Shown here: positions 24,150 through 39,488 of the stretch, piece by piece
Layout: each line of letters starts with the position of its first letter
Numbering within the stretch: position 1 is the first letter of the stretch
NCBI GenBank assembly: GCA_004802725.1
Contig: SGPM01000061.1
Coordinates: forward strand, 39,119-103,118
DNA from: Antrodiella citrinella
Lineage: Eukaryota; Basidiomycota; Agaricomycetes; Polyporales; Steccherinaceae
DNA length: 64,000 bases
Direction of reading: 5' to 3'
Translations under genes and position numbers: made by a program
Notes under the pieces: model-generated
The model's input: only the letters and a program-made list of their open reading frames with translations
Database searches by the model: none
Told to the model about the DNA's origin: nothing

Positions 24150-25981
24150 AGCAAGCTGACGATAGTACGTTCAGCCATGCAAACATGAAGTCGCGTATTG
24201 CACGTACTGTACGCGCCACTGCCAACAGTGCTGGCGGTCCGATCGACTACCGACGACGCTTCCTAAAGGTTCGATGTCCTAGCTAACGAACGAGTAAATA
24301 TATATGTGTAGTGAATGTACAGTCAGAGGTAACGAGGGTGGGGGAACTTGAAGACCGAAATTTGGCCAGGCCTTCCGCGTCGCGAAAGGCGAGATACAAA
24401 GACTCGAGACTATTGTTCGCAGCGGAGAGTCTGAACGAAAGCTTTCATTCACTGAAATGCTGTGGAATGAGCTGCGAAGTCCGAAGTCCGTAAGATCTTG
24501 AGACGAGAAAGGCTAAAGGCCGAAATTCGGCCAAATTCCGTGAAGTGAAAGCAAGCCGTAACGAGCACGACTCACCACGACTAAAACGCTGGGATGGTGG
24601 GCTGGGACGAGAAAATATCTGAGCGAACGAGAGGACGATGGACAATGAGGGAACACCGTGTCTTGCAGCGCGTTCCGCCGCTTTCGGATATCGCTTAGTA
24701 AGCATTAAGTAGTTTGGACTCCCGACTCCCGAGGGCACGATCGTGGTCAGTCGAGTATGTAGATTCATACTCGTGAATTCCGCAGACAAGTTCCTGGTCC
24801 ATGTTTGTTCGCGTCCGCATGGACCCATGTACACCACACGGACGACGAACTTCGGTCTATTCGCGAATACATGAAAGCGCATGCTGAACGAACAGTTCTG
24901 ATGGGACCTAACCGGTCTAATCTCTTCCTCCTCGTCCTACATGCTGAAACGGGGTACGTGTGGAGAATTTCAACATGCCAGTGCGCTCGAGGACATATGC
25001 GCATCGTACGTCCGACTTCCCGGCCCTTACTGTCCAGCGAACATGGCCCCACTGCGGCCAGGAGCCTTGTGCTTGCCTAGACGTATCACGTCCTCCATGC
25101 ACCGGGCCCCGAGCTCCAGCTTCCCTCCGCTCATCTCAACCAACTGTACAAACGCACGCAGTTTCGTCCTATCCGACTCTGTCTCCTCGAACAACGGTCT
25201 GTTGGCCTTGTCCGTCCTGTCCAGCTGATGCTCCCGTTCGTAGCGAACGTAGCGGACGGGGAAGAACAACTTCGCTATGAATTTGTTTACTTCGTGTTGT
25301 CCCCAAGTCACAAACTGCGACTCGTCATCAAAGTAACCCCAGTATTACAATCGTTAGGACGAGACGCATATCATTAGAGTGGTGTACACATGACTTATAC
25401 TTCACCTTCGGTACAGGGACCTGCTGCTGGTACCCCCAGAAACTGTATACCCTGGCTAAATACGAAATTTTGTCGCTGTATTTCACGGTCTTTCAGGGGA
25501 TAGTGAGAGAATGAAGTGGCGAAAATCTTCTGGAGATATGCTGTATCCGCTGAGGACGACGTATCCACTCATGTTTACTGGCAGTGAAAGGCGATGTCGA
25601 GCGAGCGCAGAAACGTGAATGAGCGGAGAAGGGCTAACAAGATGGCGACATAGCCTGACCTACATGATGGGTGCTTACACAAAACGGGTTCATTGCTGGA
25701 CAATCAAATTTTATGGATGATCCTAGATTTATTCACGAGTTGGACGCCGTCTTACTTTATTCACAAACCGTTCAGTAGACTACGATTTCGCTTCGACTCC
25801 GACGCACCTCTTGACCGTACTTTCTAGCGCACTGCACCATGCCAGCGCCTGAACGCTGGGACGTGACGGGGATGGAAAGAGAGTACGAGTAACGATATCA
25901 CAGCATGCATTATCACGGGAATGGGGACGGCAAGAAACGAGAATTATGTTATACAGTAGACCTGTGACATAAAGTCGATCG
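24150..25981. other. Gene-poor stretch
   Basis: About 1.8 kb with no recognised gene. It has several minus-strand open frames, the clearest at 25027-25311, and a few short degenerate repeats around cgaaattcggcca (about 24355-24540). Confidence 0.4.
25027..25311 (-). CDS. Unrecognised 94-residue open frame
   Basis: An ATG-started minus-strand frame reads MTWGQHEVNKFIAKLFFPVR and later LRAFVQLVEMSGGKLELG, mixed hydrophobic and charged, so not obviously random. There is no recognised domain, signal or neighbour link. It could be one exon of a larger gene or simply chance in a G+C-rich stretch. Confidence 0.22.
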   Translation of the reverse strand: MTWGQHEVNKFIAKLFFPVRYVRYEREHQLDRTDKANRPLFEETESDRTKLRAFVQLVEMSGGKLELGARCMEDVIRLGKHKAPGRSGAMFAGQ

Positions 25982-28591
<2,610 letters not shown>

Positions 28592-29712
28592 TCAATCTTT
28601 CTCAGCATACGCCAGAAGATGATGCTCTACTTCTGACTCCGGCAGAACACGCCACTGTCCTCGCGTCTTCTCGGGCTCATCCTCCCCGGTCGAGACGATA
28701 CCGATTTCTACCTCACCGGACTTGAAGTCGGTGGCATGCACGGTCGATATTGCCTCAATGGCCAACTAGAGTACTGGTTATAGAGTGGCTTTGAACCGAG
28801 AAGGCGGCGTATGCGTACCTCGATGACATCTGCCCTGCTCAGAGTCTTTCCTGCCTCAATTGCGTCATCCGCTCCTTTTCCATTGTCCAGCTTCTTCCAC
28901 TTCTTCTCCAGATGGTTCATGGCCTCCTGTTGCTTCTGTCCTGCTGACGTCGCATGGAAACCGACGAAGTAACCGGCAGGATCGAGCTTGAATATCTGAG
29001 GACCGTACTCAAGATCGTGTCCAATCAGGATCATGGCTGTCATCTTCGGGTCAGAACACATAGCGGCTATTCCTTGGAAGATGGACCTACCGATACCCAA
29101 GGGCCGCATGGCTGCTCTTTGTGTGTAGACCTGGTTGATGTTGGCCATTCTCCGTGCAAGAGCGTCTGGCGTGATCTCGTAGCCATACTTGTAGCGGAAT
29201 TGAGCAGCTTCTGAGCGTGCACGTTGAACTTGCGCATTCGCGTCCGCTAATGTGAGATAGAATGTGAGCAAGCATTGTACTGGAAGGGAGAGCAAACATA
29301 CCAATGAGACCCGTCATAACGCAACCGATTGAGGGCGTGATACTGAACAAATGTGTGATTGTGGAAGCGTCGAGAAGTTTGTCCTGTGTGGTCACAAAGG
29401 TGAGGAACGTCCGGAGGACACCACAAGGACCACGCACCGGGACTTTCTTCTGTGTAATGACAACGGCGGTATCTTTCCCTCGCACGGAAATCGCAGTATG
29501 CCCCGAGCCCGTGATTGCCTTGAATGCATATTCTACAAAAATTGGGACAAATAAGCGATCTTCTTCATAACCAAGAGGAAGACACGATACATACCGACTT
29601 GATACAGCCGTCCCTCCGGCGAGAACACAGTCAGATATCTGCATCACGTTAGCTACTGGTCTAAAACAAGGATGCCTGATCTCAATTACCTATCATACGA
29701 TGTCCTCGACAT
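28592..29712 (-). CDS. SCL1: 20S proteasome subunit alpha1 (Scl1/PSMA6)
   Basis: An alpha-ring subunit of the 20S proteasome. The first exon MSRTSYDR joins to [14 protein letters not shown] and then to [19 protein letters not shown], the conserved alpha N-terminus. The PSMA6-type signatures follow: [54 protein letters not shown], and [18 protein letters not shown]. The tail ends LAYAEKD with the stop at 28592. About six exons with short introns. PSMA6-type subunits show the QVYTQ and MRPLG motifs, which separate this one from other alpha subunits. Confidence 0.95.
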
Positions 29713-30949
29713 CTCGTGGGGGCCTTGAAAAGGAGAATTTGAAGTAGGGAAAGTGGCGAGGACGCAGTTGTAGTGATTCAGAATGAAGAGCGTAGAGGAC
29801 GCGTAACACTCTGTTCACAGTCTAAGCTAGACGCTGTCACATACGCGTTTCGGGCGTTTATCTCTCGACGACGGCGTATAGTACTGGCGGGTCAAAATTT
29901 CACAGAACATGTACACCTCTCTTGCAGTCGAACGCGTCGCTCGGTCGGAGAGCTCGTACATACATGGATCCTGGTTGCGACGATGTATTGGTTTCCTACA
30001 TTTGGTAATTAAGTTGACGTCAATTTTACTTGACAGTAGGTGTCCGCGACCAGGCGAGACTTTAAGCTTGACCTGTACATACGGTACATATACAGCCGTT
30101 GAAGCAGATTATCAATGTTACCGTTTCCGAACCAGCAAATGATCATCGTAGCTGCGTAGCATTTGGGAGTCAACTGGGAACAAGGCTCGTCTGACTCGGA
30201 AGTAGAGCTGAACGCCAGATCTGACGGCCGAGACGGCGAGGAGGCGAAACGACGGCAGGGGCGGCCAGCGCGATAAGATTGGGCTTCGCCTCTTTCAAAT
30301 TCTAGTGCGTATCCATAATTTTGACAATCAGTGTCCGCCAGAGAATCAAAATTTTAACCGGTAGAAATGCTAGAGAGTAGCACGTTGTTCTCTGCTGCTC
30401 TCGACTCCGGACAAACTCCGGATCCCTGCATGTCTACCCGCGCTCTGATTGATTTCCAGTCAAAACCGGACACCCACTAGGTGTAGATATTGAGTCTTCG
30501 ACCCATTCCCCTTCTTCTATCATCTTTGACCACCGAATGTAGGACAAACCACTTCTATCTGAGGTTTGCTTTCGCCACAATTGGGTGACCCATTTTACAG
30601 AAAGGTCTGAGAGTTGGAAGAACGTTTCGAGACTTCTTTGATCTGGAATTGATGCAGGTCGATAGACCTGAACTAACCAAGTTTCCAAGGTGCGCAACCG
30701 GTGCGTTGTGCAGCCCGGTGGCCCCAGTCCCCGGTCCCACTAGTACTTCAAGTTGATGAGATCTGTACATACGAGATTGAAACTTTGCTTGACATCAAAA
30801 AGTATATACGGCAGCCTGTATGTATTGTGGTCGCCCCAACTCTTTCTCTCCCTTCACCGCCTCGACTGGCCAGCGGTCGTACCGGGCAGCAACACTGGAT
30901 CCCGCGCGCACCCCAGTGGCACTGAACGGCTGGCGGAAGAGTGCATTTC
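29713..30949. other. Divergent intergenic region
   Basis: About 1.2 kb between the proteasome gene and the DUF6533 gene. A minus-strand frame of 87 codons at 30434-30697 reads plausibly protein-like (LVQVYRPASIPDQRSLETFF) but has no recognised domain. No repeat or RNA gene was recognised. Confidence 0.4.
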
Positions 30950-32647
30950 ATGAGCACCCTGGAGGCTGCCACAAGAGAACTGTCAGTACTAGTGGACCTC
31001 TCACGATCGATTGCTTTCAATTGACAGCACACTGATTTAATTCCGCCGCAATCGAGCAGAAGTACTTCCCGCTACCTCAATCTTGTGGCTTTCGGTACGT
31101 CCATGACGCTCGTATAAGAGAACTGGACTGACCTTGCATGTAGTCATTCTATACTATGAGTACGGCATAACGGCGTCGCTAGAGTACGAGCGATATTGGG
31201 TCACGAGCGGAGTGACATTGGGAGCATGTCTGTATTTCGTCCTGCGGTATGCGTCTGTCTTTGGTCACATTCCAGTTATTTTGCATGTCTTTTTCGCAAA
31301 CGGAGGGGTGAGTCGCGTGTCCTTCCAGGTTTTATTCGGTCTAACGTTGTCCTAGCCAATGTAAGGCTTCACTTCGCCCTCAGAGAAGTCATGCCCTGAC
31401 ACCTTCCATGCAGGTGTGACGCGATGCTTTTATACCACCAGATATTCGCCATACTTATCCAGGCTCTCGTTGCGAGTGAGTCTTGGATATAAGTCCGACT
31501 CTTTACAATTCATCTTACAATTCATTGCAGCACTACTTATTGTCCGAACTTACGCTTTGTACAATCGCGACCGCAAGATTCTCGGTCTGATGGTTGGTTG
31601 CGCCATATGCGGCGGAGCAATCGCATGCGTAAGTTCTATACGTGCATTCGTTGAACCCTCTAGAAACCTGAGTACGTCTTCGGTCAGTGGGCAGTTCTGA
31701 CGCCTCATGGCCCGACTCCACCGCAACCGATCGGTGTAGGCTGTAATGTCAATCTGTCTGATTTACAGTGAGTCTGAATCACGTCGATATGTTCGCAGTA
31801 AACTAATGTTCTACAGAGGCATATGTTAGTGTTTCGCATCGGTGCCGTTGACTACTTGCTTACAACGCAGTATAAGACTTCGCAGTCGCTTGGAGCATCA
31901 TGCTTCTATTTGACTGTCTGATATTCGGACTCACGTTGGTTCGAGCTATCTGCCTGAGTCGGACTGTGCGGAGAACTCTGTTTGACATCATGCTTCGGGA
32001 TGGTGAGTAACACAACTACGGTATGCCGGAATTGATACGAGCTCATAGTCCCTAGGAACCATGTATTTTGCGTAAGTCAACGACCGCTCATCCGAAGGCG
32101 CATAATCAGACGCAGTGATCTAACTGATAGCATAGCTGTATGGCTGGCGCGAATTTGGGGAACATTGTGACTTTCCTAGTCTGCCCGGTATGATCTTCGT
32201 TTGCACACCAAATCCCCGCTAACCGTACCCACAGCCTGGTCTCAAGGGTGTCCCAACCACCTTCACCAACGTGTACGTCTACCGCAACTCGACCCTGCAT
32301 ACCGCGATCTGATTTCATCATATTCTATCACAGTATATCAACCACACTCATTTCACGTCTCATGATCAACATTCGGGATCCGAAGATACTTCAACGGTCT
32401 CAAGTTCTGACAACGACCGCAGCAAGCAGTGGTATTCCTCTGACGAACACGAGTAACCTTCCATACTACTCGACTCTGTTTCCTATGGAAGGCGACGTTT
32501 TTGTGCCCGGAACTAGTGGAGGGACTTGTGGTACGGAATGTAAGCCATTTTGAACAAGTCGCTGTGTCGTCTACTCAATTCTCTCGACTGCCAGGTTACG
32601 AGCTTGGCCGTTTGGAAGACAACTTACCCAAGGAAGAAGATTCATGA
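30950..32647 (+). CDS. DUF6533 seven-transmembrane-like protein
   Basis: Spliced from at least nine exons. The start MSTLEAATRELS joins to SSRSTSRYLNLVAF and VILYYEYGITASLEYERYW, the N-terminal block of the basidiomycete DUF6533 family. Membrane segments include CDAMLLYHQIFAILIQALVA, LLIVRTYALYNRDRKIL, GLMVGCAICGGAIAC, and LFDCLIFGLTLVRAICLS. After the last membrane helix comes TTLISRLMINIRDP and a Ser/Thr-rich cytosolic tail ending LEDNLPKEEDS, with the stop at 32645-32647. Members look like orphan receptors but have no assigned ligand or signalling role. Confidence 0.82.
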
Positions 32648-32878
32648 CGGGAGTTCCGCCATCGTGATTATTGTATCATTAATTTTCTGTACATCACAAT
32701 GGTATCGCTTCGCACCTGGTGTTCAAAGACTGCAGCCGGAAACGCGTCTCAAGTTATAGCAGTACGGTATAAAGTCTATACAGGTCCATATTACACATCA
32801 AATAGAAGGTTCGGATATGAATACATTGATTCAGTTCATGAGCAAGATAAATGATGAGAAAGATATCATCTGAATGAT

Positions 32879-34183
32879 TTACACGCCGCGGAGTATAGGG
32901 AATTTTGAAGTCGAGTTCAACGACTCGACATCCAAGAACAACCCGTTCAGCAAACCAGCCAGTCTAATTCCCGCCATCGCCAACAACCGTTCTACGATCC
33001 ACTGGGCGCGGATCTGGCCTGCGTACTCCGGGGTGTCCAGTTCGACCAGGTCTGGATGAGGGCGTGGTCGCCGGCCCGCTGCATACGACTCAAAGAATTC
33101 ATCTTCGTCGTGCACCTCCTCACGTGCAGAAATAGCCAACGCCGCGTGTTTGCGCTGTGGCTCGTCCAGTTCACGTGGCCAGATCGGAAGGTCGCAGTTG
33201 AGCTTGTGCAGGTCCTTCGCCCAGTTATACGGACACAACACGTCGTCGTCCCATCTAGCCTCATCCTTCGTCCTCTGAATACCCAACATCTCTTGCGCCG
33301 TGCTCCAGGCTGAAGAGGGCTCTACGGCAGGGCAGGAGAGCCAGTCGTCGTACTCGGTAGAGAAACGCCCGAGGACGACTTCTGTGCCAAAGCCTTCGTA
33401 CATCAGGCGACGGACGTATGGATCATAGATAGTGCCACGCAGGTGTGACTCGATGTCCACGGATGATTTGCCAGCTGGCAACGCCCGAGTGTAGTTACTC
33501 GGGATGGTACGCAGGGCCTGTGCGATGAGGAGGCCATCCCACAAGGAGTGCAGGTCTGTCGCGCGAGGAAGAAGCGTCAGTCAGTGCCACGAGCCACGAC
33601 TTCTTAGGGAATCACGTTACTAACTCGTCACTCGTCCGTCGAAGGTCACCTTGGCTCCGTTCCCGCCTCTCTCTCGCCCGGTGAGGTGCAGCGGCATATG
33701 CATATCACCCATGAAATGAATGAGGAACTTCATCGACTCCTCGGCCCGCGCATGGTCAACCATGCCCAGGGTATAGTCCTCCAGGACACCTGTGACGTTC
33801 CGAATAGCCCCAAACACATTCGCGTCCGTCTTCCCTGCCCATCCTCCTTCTCCCGGGAACGTGCACGTCTGGGACGGGTGGTCGTCGACCGCTCCGATGT
33901 AATGCAACGAGGCGGTGTAGCGGTACTGGGGCTGCCTCCGGACCTGGTCTGCCCAAGTTGCGACACGGGAGATGTAGCAAGGCGGTTCGCCCTCCGACGC
34001 AGCGACACCGGACCCGGGGTAGAGGATGTTGCAGACCTCAGTGAGGACGAGAGGGTGTAAATGGATCTGAGCAATGGTGGCCACTATTTCGTGGCCGGCT
34101 GCGCCCCATGCCAGCGCACCGGGAAGACTAGCAAGGCCTGCCGCCGCGGTGACGGCGTAAGCCTTCAATAAAGTAGGTCGCAT
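32879..34183 (-). CDS. Secreted S1/P1-type nuclease
   Basis: S1/P1 enzymes are trinuclear zinc nucleases that cut single-stranded DNA and RNA and remove 3'-phosphates. A signal peptide (MRPTLLKAYAVTAAAGLAS to ALA) precedes WGAAGHEIVATIAQ, which puts the zinc-binding Trp at the mature N-terminus and the His six residues in. Further ligands are seen in RVATWADQVRR, SLHYIGAVDD, HFMGDMHMPLH and NLHSLWDG; the last is split by the intron near 33545-33630, which has a GTTAGT donor. The C-terminal half is longer and more acidic than in Aspergillus S1, and ends SKFPILRGV. The order of ligands is complete, so it should be active. Confidence 0.93.
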
Positions 34184-34621
34184 TCTCTGGTCTGCGAACG
34201 TTGTTAGGATGCGGGAAGGGTATGAAGGAGACAAAGAGACGGACCTAGTGGTATATATAAGAAACCTCAGCCTACGGTATAGCCACGTAAGGTCAATACC
34301 ACCTTAGGAATCGTTTAACCTAATTCTGGGTTGAACAGCTTTGTCTCTTCTTCGAGACAATAGCACAGTTGTCCTCGACGGGACGACTGGAAACGAACGG
34401 GGAGGAGAAACAAGGGAGATTGCCATTTCGGGACGTCCGCGCCGACGCGCTTACTCACGTGAAAGATGCCAGTGAAAGAATGGGTCGCGACGTTCAAGTG
34501 TTGTTTACAGTTACAGTTTGTTTCCATGAGGCGTGCGACGCGTAAGTACAATACAATGCGGAGCGTAACAAGGTTTCTATCAGAGTACAAAAGCGAATTC
34601 GGGGGTGGACACGAGGACGCG
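34184..34621. other. Intergenic with S1/P1 promoter
   Basis: A TATATATA on the minus strand lies at 34252-34259, about 70 bases before the nuclease start. The rest is the 3' region of CSN5; no other gene was seen. Confidence 0.45.
34252..34259 (-). promoter_or_regulatory. TATA box of the S1/P1 nuclease
   Basis: TATATATA read on the minus strand, about 70 bases upstream of the ATG at 34183. Confidence 0.5.
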
Positions 34622-36108
34622 TCAACCGATGGTCATGGCTGTGTCCAGGACGTCTTCCGCGGGCTTCGTCGTCTCCGTAGGTTCACTGGGCGTGGTAGGG
34701 TCGACACGTAGGGAGAATAGGATGTCCTTGAGTACCTGTGCAATGAGGCCATGCTGGGCTTCGACGGCAATTTTGTTGCTATGCACAAAACGATGAGATG
34801 TGAAAAGACAAGTGCATCTGGGAGATCCACGTACCCATCCTTGATAGCTTTAGCCAACGAATTGCCGTCATCTTTTTTCTTGTCTTCTGCTTTCTGGATG
34901 AAGTTCAGTATAAGAGTATATAACTGCGGTACTACAATAGGACACACCTTTGCTGCTGGCTTCTCATCGTGAAGCGTGGGTTGTGGAGCGCGGGTTGTAG
35001 CAACTGTGGTCTGAGCCTTCACCAACTTCTGATGCAGATCGTTCAGTTGGGAGACAGCGTACGCCCGATTCTATTCAGTGTGTCAGCGACAGTACTAGAA
35101 AACATGTCCACGCCGTGTCACTCACAGAAATCAGCGCACTCTGACTCAAAGTGTTCACCCAGTACTTATTCCACAAGAGACCAAGCAACTCCTCGTCAAG
35201 ACTGGACTTGAAGATCTGGACGTCCAGCGAATAGTACTGGTTTGCGTGGACACCAAAATCCTCAATCTTATTCAACGGGATGGACTGGTACTCGGACGCT
35301 CCTGCGTCAGGAGGCGTGTAATTTTCTGGGTACGTGCGGAAAGCTCCGATATCGACCTTGCCGGCAGAGACAGTACGGTTGGGATCAATCTATGGTTGGA
35401 GTTCAAAGCCGATTTATGTAGTGCAGAAAGATGAAAACGTACGACGACTGCAACGAAAGGATCCTGCCACTTTTGACTTGTGAGTTGGGTGCTGACATCG
35501 ATACCAGACAACCAGCAGCCGTATCCTGGATGTGAATGGTACCATCCGACAGCATTCTCGTGTCGTCCCGCCTATGAATGGTGGTGATGATGAGCGTGAT
35601 ATTTTGACTGCAGACTGCGACACTCTCACCTTCCTGCCAGCTTCAAGGTACTGGACCATGTACTCATTAGCCTCATCGGCGGCGTTCACTCGTGTTTCGG
35701 TTCCCTGTACGGGCAAGGCAAACGAGTCAAGAATGACCAGCGAATTCCCCATAACCTTTCCTTGCATCAATCCCATGATCTCGTATGGGACACCTGAACG
35801 AGCATGGATGACCTACGCGAAACCCGTTGAGAGGCGTTCAAATATCGCGCAAGATACAGGACATACCATCTTGATCAGTGCCGTCGCTGCAATCTTGCAC
35901 GTCTTGAAATAGTGCGGGCTAGTATATTGATCAATACCGGATGCTACTGCTCCTCCAAATCGTATACTCACTCTTTCGACCAGGGTGAATCGCGGAGAAT
36001 GCGTTTCTGGATGTCTGGATCGTACTTGTAGATCTCATCCTGTGGCGAGACCGAGTAGATGTCGTTGGTGAGAGAGAACGACTTCAACGCCGTGCCTGAG
36101 GATGCCAT
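34622..36108 (-). CDS. CSN5: COP9 signalosome subunit 5 (JAMM deneddylase)
   Basis: CSN5 is the metalloprotease that removes NEDD8 from cullins. The reading starts [20 protein letters not shown] and [18 protein letters not shown], followed by [20 protein letters not shown], then the MPN block [14 protein letters not shown] with its conserved Glu. The JAMM core is [19 protein letters not shown], with both zinc-binding His, the Ser and the Asp, preceded by RHENAVGW. The C-terminal helices include [20 protein letters not shown] and [14 protein letters not shown]. The last exon ends [11 protein letters not shown] with the stop at 34622. About nine exons. It diverges from the next gene with 166 bases between starts. 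Confidence 0.95.
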
Positions 36109-36273
36109 GGTGTGATGATGTTGTCGGTCGACGTCGGGGATGTTGTGCGACGGGTGGATGTTGTGGCGAAGAGATCGAATAGTAAGCGCTCAGGTATATT
36201 CTGTACCCAACGCCCATGTCATTTTATCCGAACTCACCTCCCACACTTTCTTATGTACTTACAATAACCTCGG

Positions 36274-36935
36274 ATGCTACATTTATCTAGAACTCTGAAC
36301 ATTCATGATGTTCACTTGGCTATTTTACGTCGCTTCCCAGTGATACCCTCCTACGCATATTCCACATTCACGATACCCCCGGAGCCGCAACCGCTCTCGT
36401 CGATAGAAATCGCGCGCAAGAAATATCCCACACGTGGTGGTCAGAATCTCAGCCTACGCTTCCGCAGACTGGAGAAGTCGTTGAGAGGAAAGGAAGGGTA
36501 TGATCAGCGGATTGCAGAGTTAAAGGAGGACACAGGTGTTGCGATCGCTAGCACTTCTCATCCCGTGAAGAAAGACACGTTCATGGAATTTGCTATACCA
36601 CAGAAGCCAGAGCCACCGGCAGACGATGGTGCGTTCCATTTTATGATTTCTATTTTGACGGTTCTAATAGAGCTGCTTTAGAATGTTGTATGTCTGGCTG
36701 CGCCGTTTGCGTGTACGATCTCTACGAGGAAGCCATGACGGACTACAACGACAAGATTTCCTCTCTTCGCACGTCCTTGCAAGTTCTTCGTATCCCCGAA
36801 GACGACTGGCCAGCCTGCCTGCGACCTACGCGCAGAAAGGCAAAGCCTCAGAAGAGTGTCACGCTTTCGGCCTTCGAGGAGCTGGAGCAGCATTTGAGGC
36901 AGAAGCAGGAGAGCCTTCATAGCCCTACGGGTTAG
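36274..36935 (+). CDS. Oxidoreductase-like domain protein (OXLD1-like)
   Basis: Two exons, joined at about 36630/36681. The C-terminal half carries the short Pfam oxidoreductase-like domain: PQKPEPPADDECCMSGCAVC then VYDLYEEAMTDYND, with the CC and CxxxCxxC cysteines conserved. The N-terminus has few acidic residues and several Arg/Ser, MLHLSRTLNIHDVHLAILRR, which fits a mitochondrial targeting peptide, as for human OXLD1. A Lys/Gln-rich tail ends ESLHSPTG. The biochemical role of the family is unsettled, and no oxidoreductase activity is shown by the sequence. Confidence 0.8.
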
Positions 36936-37482
36936 TCGCATTCACCGAGATGTTGACCTCTACCGGTAGCCTGATGTGGTACAGGGGCCTCACCTCCACT
37001 CACTGCTTCTATTCCCTCCGCAAACGACTATCGACCAAATCGAGACCCTTCACTCTACGGAACCTCCGCTGTCCGCAGCCCAAGACATGTTGCTTCCACT
37101 GAGCATACTGTGCAAGCTCCTGCTCTTGTACCGTCACGGGGACTCGAGGAACACACACTCCAGCTAGCGCGGAAGCGTCGCAGACGAAAAACTAGCATAC
37201 CGGATGCAGCTTCTGTCTATGAAGGGCTGCGGTGGGTGTTGTTCAGTAATCGATAGGAATGCGGTTGCATGAAATCGTATGCGGCCTTCCAATGTTCAAA
37301 TCTATGCGTGAAATGAACATAGTCAAGTTCACCTCGACAGGAAACTGGTGTTGCTACGATACAATTTATGACCGGACTGATATTGTCCTGGAGGAGTGAG
37401 GACTGTAAGACATGCATGTAGGAGGAACACCGGCAAAACCCGAATTGGCTCTTCCTCGACCGCGACGACGACGACTCGGACA
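36936..37482. other. Intergenic
   Basis: About 550 bases with no recognised gene; 3' region of the OXLD1-like gene and upstream region of the F-box remnant. Confidence 0.4.
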
Positions 37483-38766
37483 ATGAACGTGATGGACGTT
37501 GCCCGCCCCCAGCTTCCTGTCGAGATTGGCGAGCAGATTATTGATGAGATCGTCGAGGCATTGGGAAACGACTCCAAGTCAGTGACCGCCTCGCTGCTCT
37601 GCGCCCTCGTATGCCGGCCATGGCTACCTCGAGCTCGTCATCACCTACTGAAATATGTGAAACTCGCCTATCGCCAAGACTTGATGTCCTTCTCCATATG
37701 CTTCTTACCTCTTCTCCTCATGTGGCCGAGCTCGTGAGCTTGGGCTTGTCGGTCATCGTCAGGGTACGTATATACAGCAGAGGATTACGACGACTCGTGG
37801 ATGTCTTCTGTCCCCCTTTTGCTTCCTGCACTCCCATACCGCAGACACCTCCAATTTACTGGCAACATTGACTTTCGCAGCATGTCTGTTTCGACCTTTG
37901 CAGAATTCGATATTTCTGTCGAGCTGCTCCCACATATTCCTCGCTTGGCACGCGTATGACTCTCGGGTTTATAGAATGCACATTCAGTGCTCGCGTTATG
38001 GACAGAGTGTTCCCCCGCAGCCACCGGCTCTCAAACTTGCATTGACATCTCGTCCTGGACAGAGCTAAGTCGTGCACCTTGGCGTTGGATCCTGGACACC
38101 TGCCCGACTCTAGCATTTCTGACGGGGTGGCAGAAGGTGTTACAGATACAATCCATGATCCATTCGCGCTACGGCATGAACACGTCTGGTCTCGCATAAA
38201 TCAAGCACCAGCCTTGTTTGTTCCAGGTACATAATCCCGACATGGACAAGAGTCATGCATCTAGTAGCCATGGGCAGGTTCGAGTTCGATGTGCAACGGT
38301 GGGAAGCTTCGGGTACGTCACCGTTATTCTACGAGTCTTGCATTGCTGTATTTATCTGATACACATTTTCTACATCAAGGTTTATCGCTTTCCCTACAGG
38401 GATATAGCGAAGTGATTTCCGATGATGTGGTGACAGCTCAAGATATTGTTGTTACATGGTCAAAGGCACTCCATCTCTGGTCATTTTTCCACTATCCTTG
38501 CCTTTGTCAATGCTTTCCCACTTTCTTGGAACTGGGACGACCGTGTGCCGGAGAAATGGAAGGCCGTAGATGATGCTCTCTCGGGCTTGTCTGACCTTCA
38601 AGATTTTGGCATGTTGCTTCCGGACGAACTCCCTCATCAGGATGGCCTGCCTCCACAGTACGGCTGTGTCCACACCTTTGTACGCGCTATATTACCGCGA
38701 ACAGCGGTGAAGGGCATTATCGGGAGCAACTGTGTCGGCAGAAGTTGCAGCTTGCATAGACAGTGA
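37483..38766 (+). pseudogene. Decayed F-box-like gene
   Basis: The first exon is well preserved: VARPQLPVEIGEQIIDEIVE and CALVCRPWLPRARHHLLKYV, the agaricomycete F-box-like start. After DLMSFS near 37695 the frame slips by one base into LTSSPHVAELVSLGLS. Near 37765-37780 it changes again, into a frame reading PLLLPALPYRRHLQFTGNID, which hits a stop at about 37960. Family-like pieces recur downstream (PPQPPALKLALTS near 38030; WKAVDDALSGLSDLQDFGM near 38555). Splice sites do not repair these breaks, so the locus is most likely a pseudogene, though introns or assembly errors could explain part. Confidence 0.55.
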
Positions 38767-39488
38767 GTAGGCGAACATATCATAGATCGGCCTTTTCCTG
38801 ATTGCTCGTTCAGCCAAGGTTGACTGAAGAGCAGATTGTCCATGACACGGTCGCGGGATGGGGGCCTAAGGTGCTAGACTCGATTGTCGTAGCTCTCGCC
38901 ACTCGCCACACCCTATCTTACCGAACCATGTACACCTTTGCAGCCCCCTTCTTCTTCCCGTCCCACCCTCACCGGAGCGATGCCTTCACTACCTATGGCT
39001 AATTCGCTCTATCTTGGCTACATAAGGTGATTGGTCCCGCTACAATGTCTAGAACTTATTCCCCTTCTGTTCCGATGATTCTTACCTTATAGATAGGATG
39101 GTGATGATGACGCCGCTTTCTGCATCGCAGCACTCGATCGTGAGTTCTACGATCGAGTAAAGCTGGGATTGTACTGATGGTTTTCTCTAGAAGTCTGCGA
39201 TACCGACTTCAACTTACCACACGAAGGGTCACTTGAGCTTAGGAACCAGCAATGAGGCGATCGCAGTCGCTTCTGACAGACACGCGTACGCCTGCACTCG
39301 CTCGTTCTCGCTTCGATTACGCAGAGATGCGCCGCACTGTGATCAGTATCAGCGAAGATCCATTCATCGTTCCAAGTGTAGAACATGGCTATGTTTATGT
39401 CTGCCAGTGACCAGGCCTATATAGTACGCCCTTCAGATACGCAATCTACATCGTCCTCTCAGATCCACAGCACGATCGTTGGCCCCAG
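38767..39488. other. Intergenic
   Basis: About 720 bases with only short open frames; nothing recognised. Confidence 0.4.

Noticed and set aside
24445..24882. Minus-strand frame of 145 codons
   Set aside because: Arg/Ser-rich composition typical of shadow frames, no domain and no supporting splice context.
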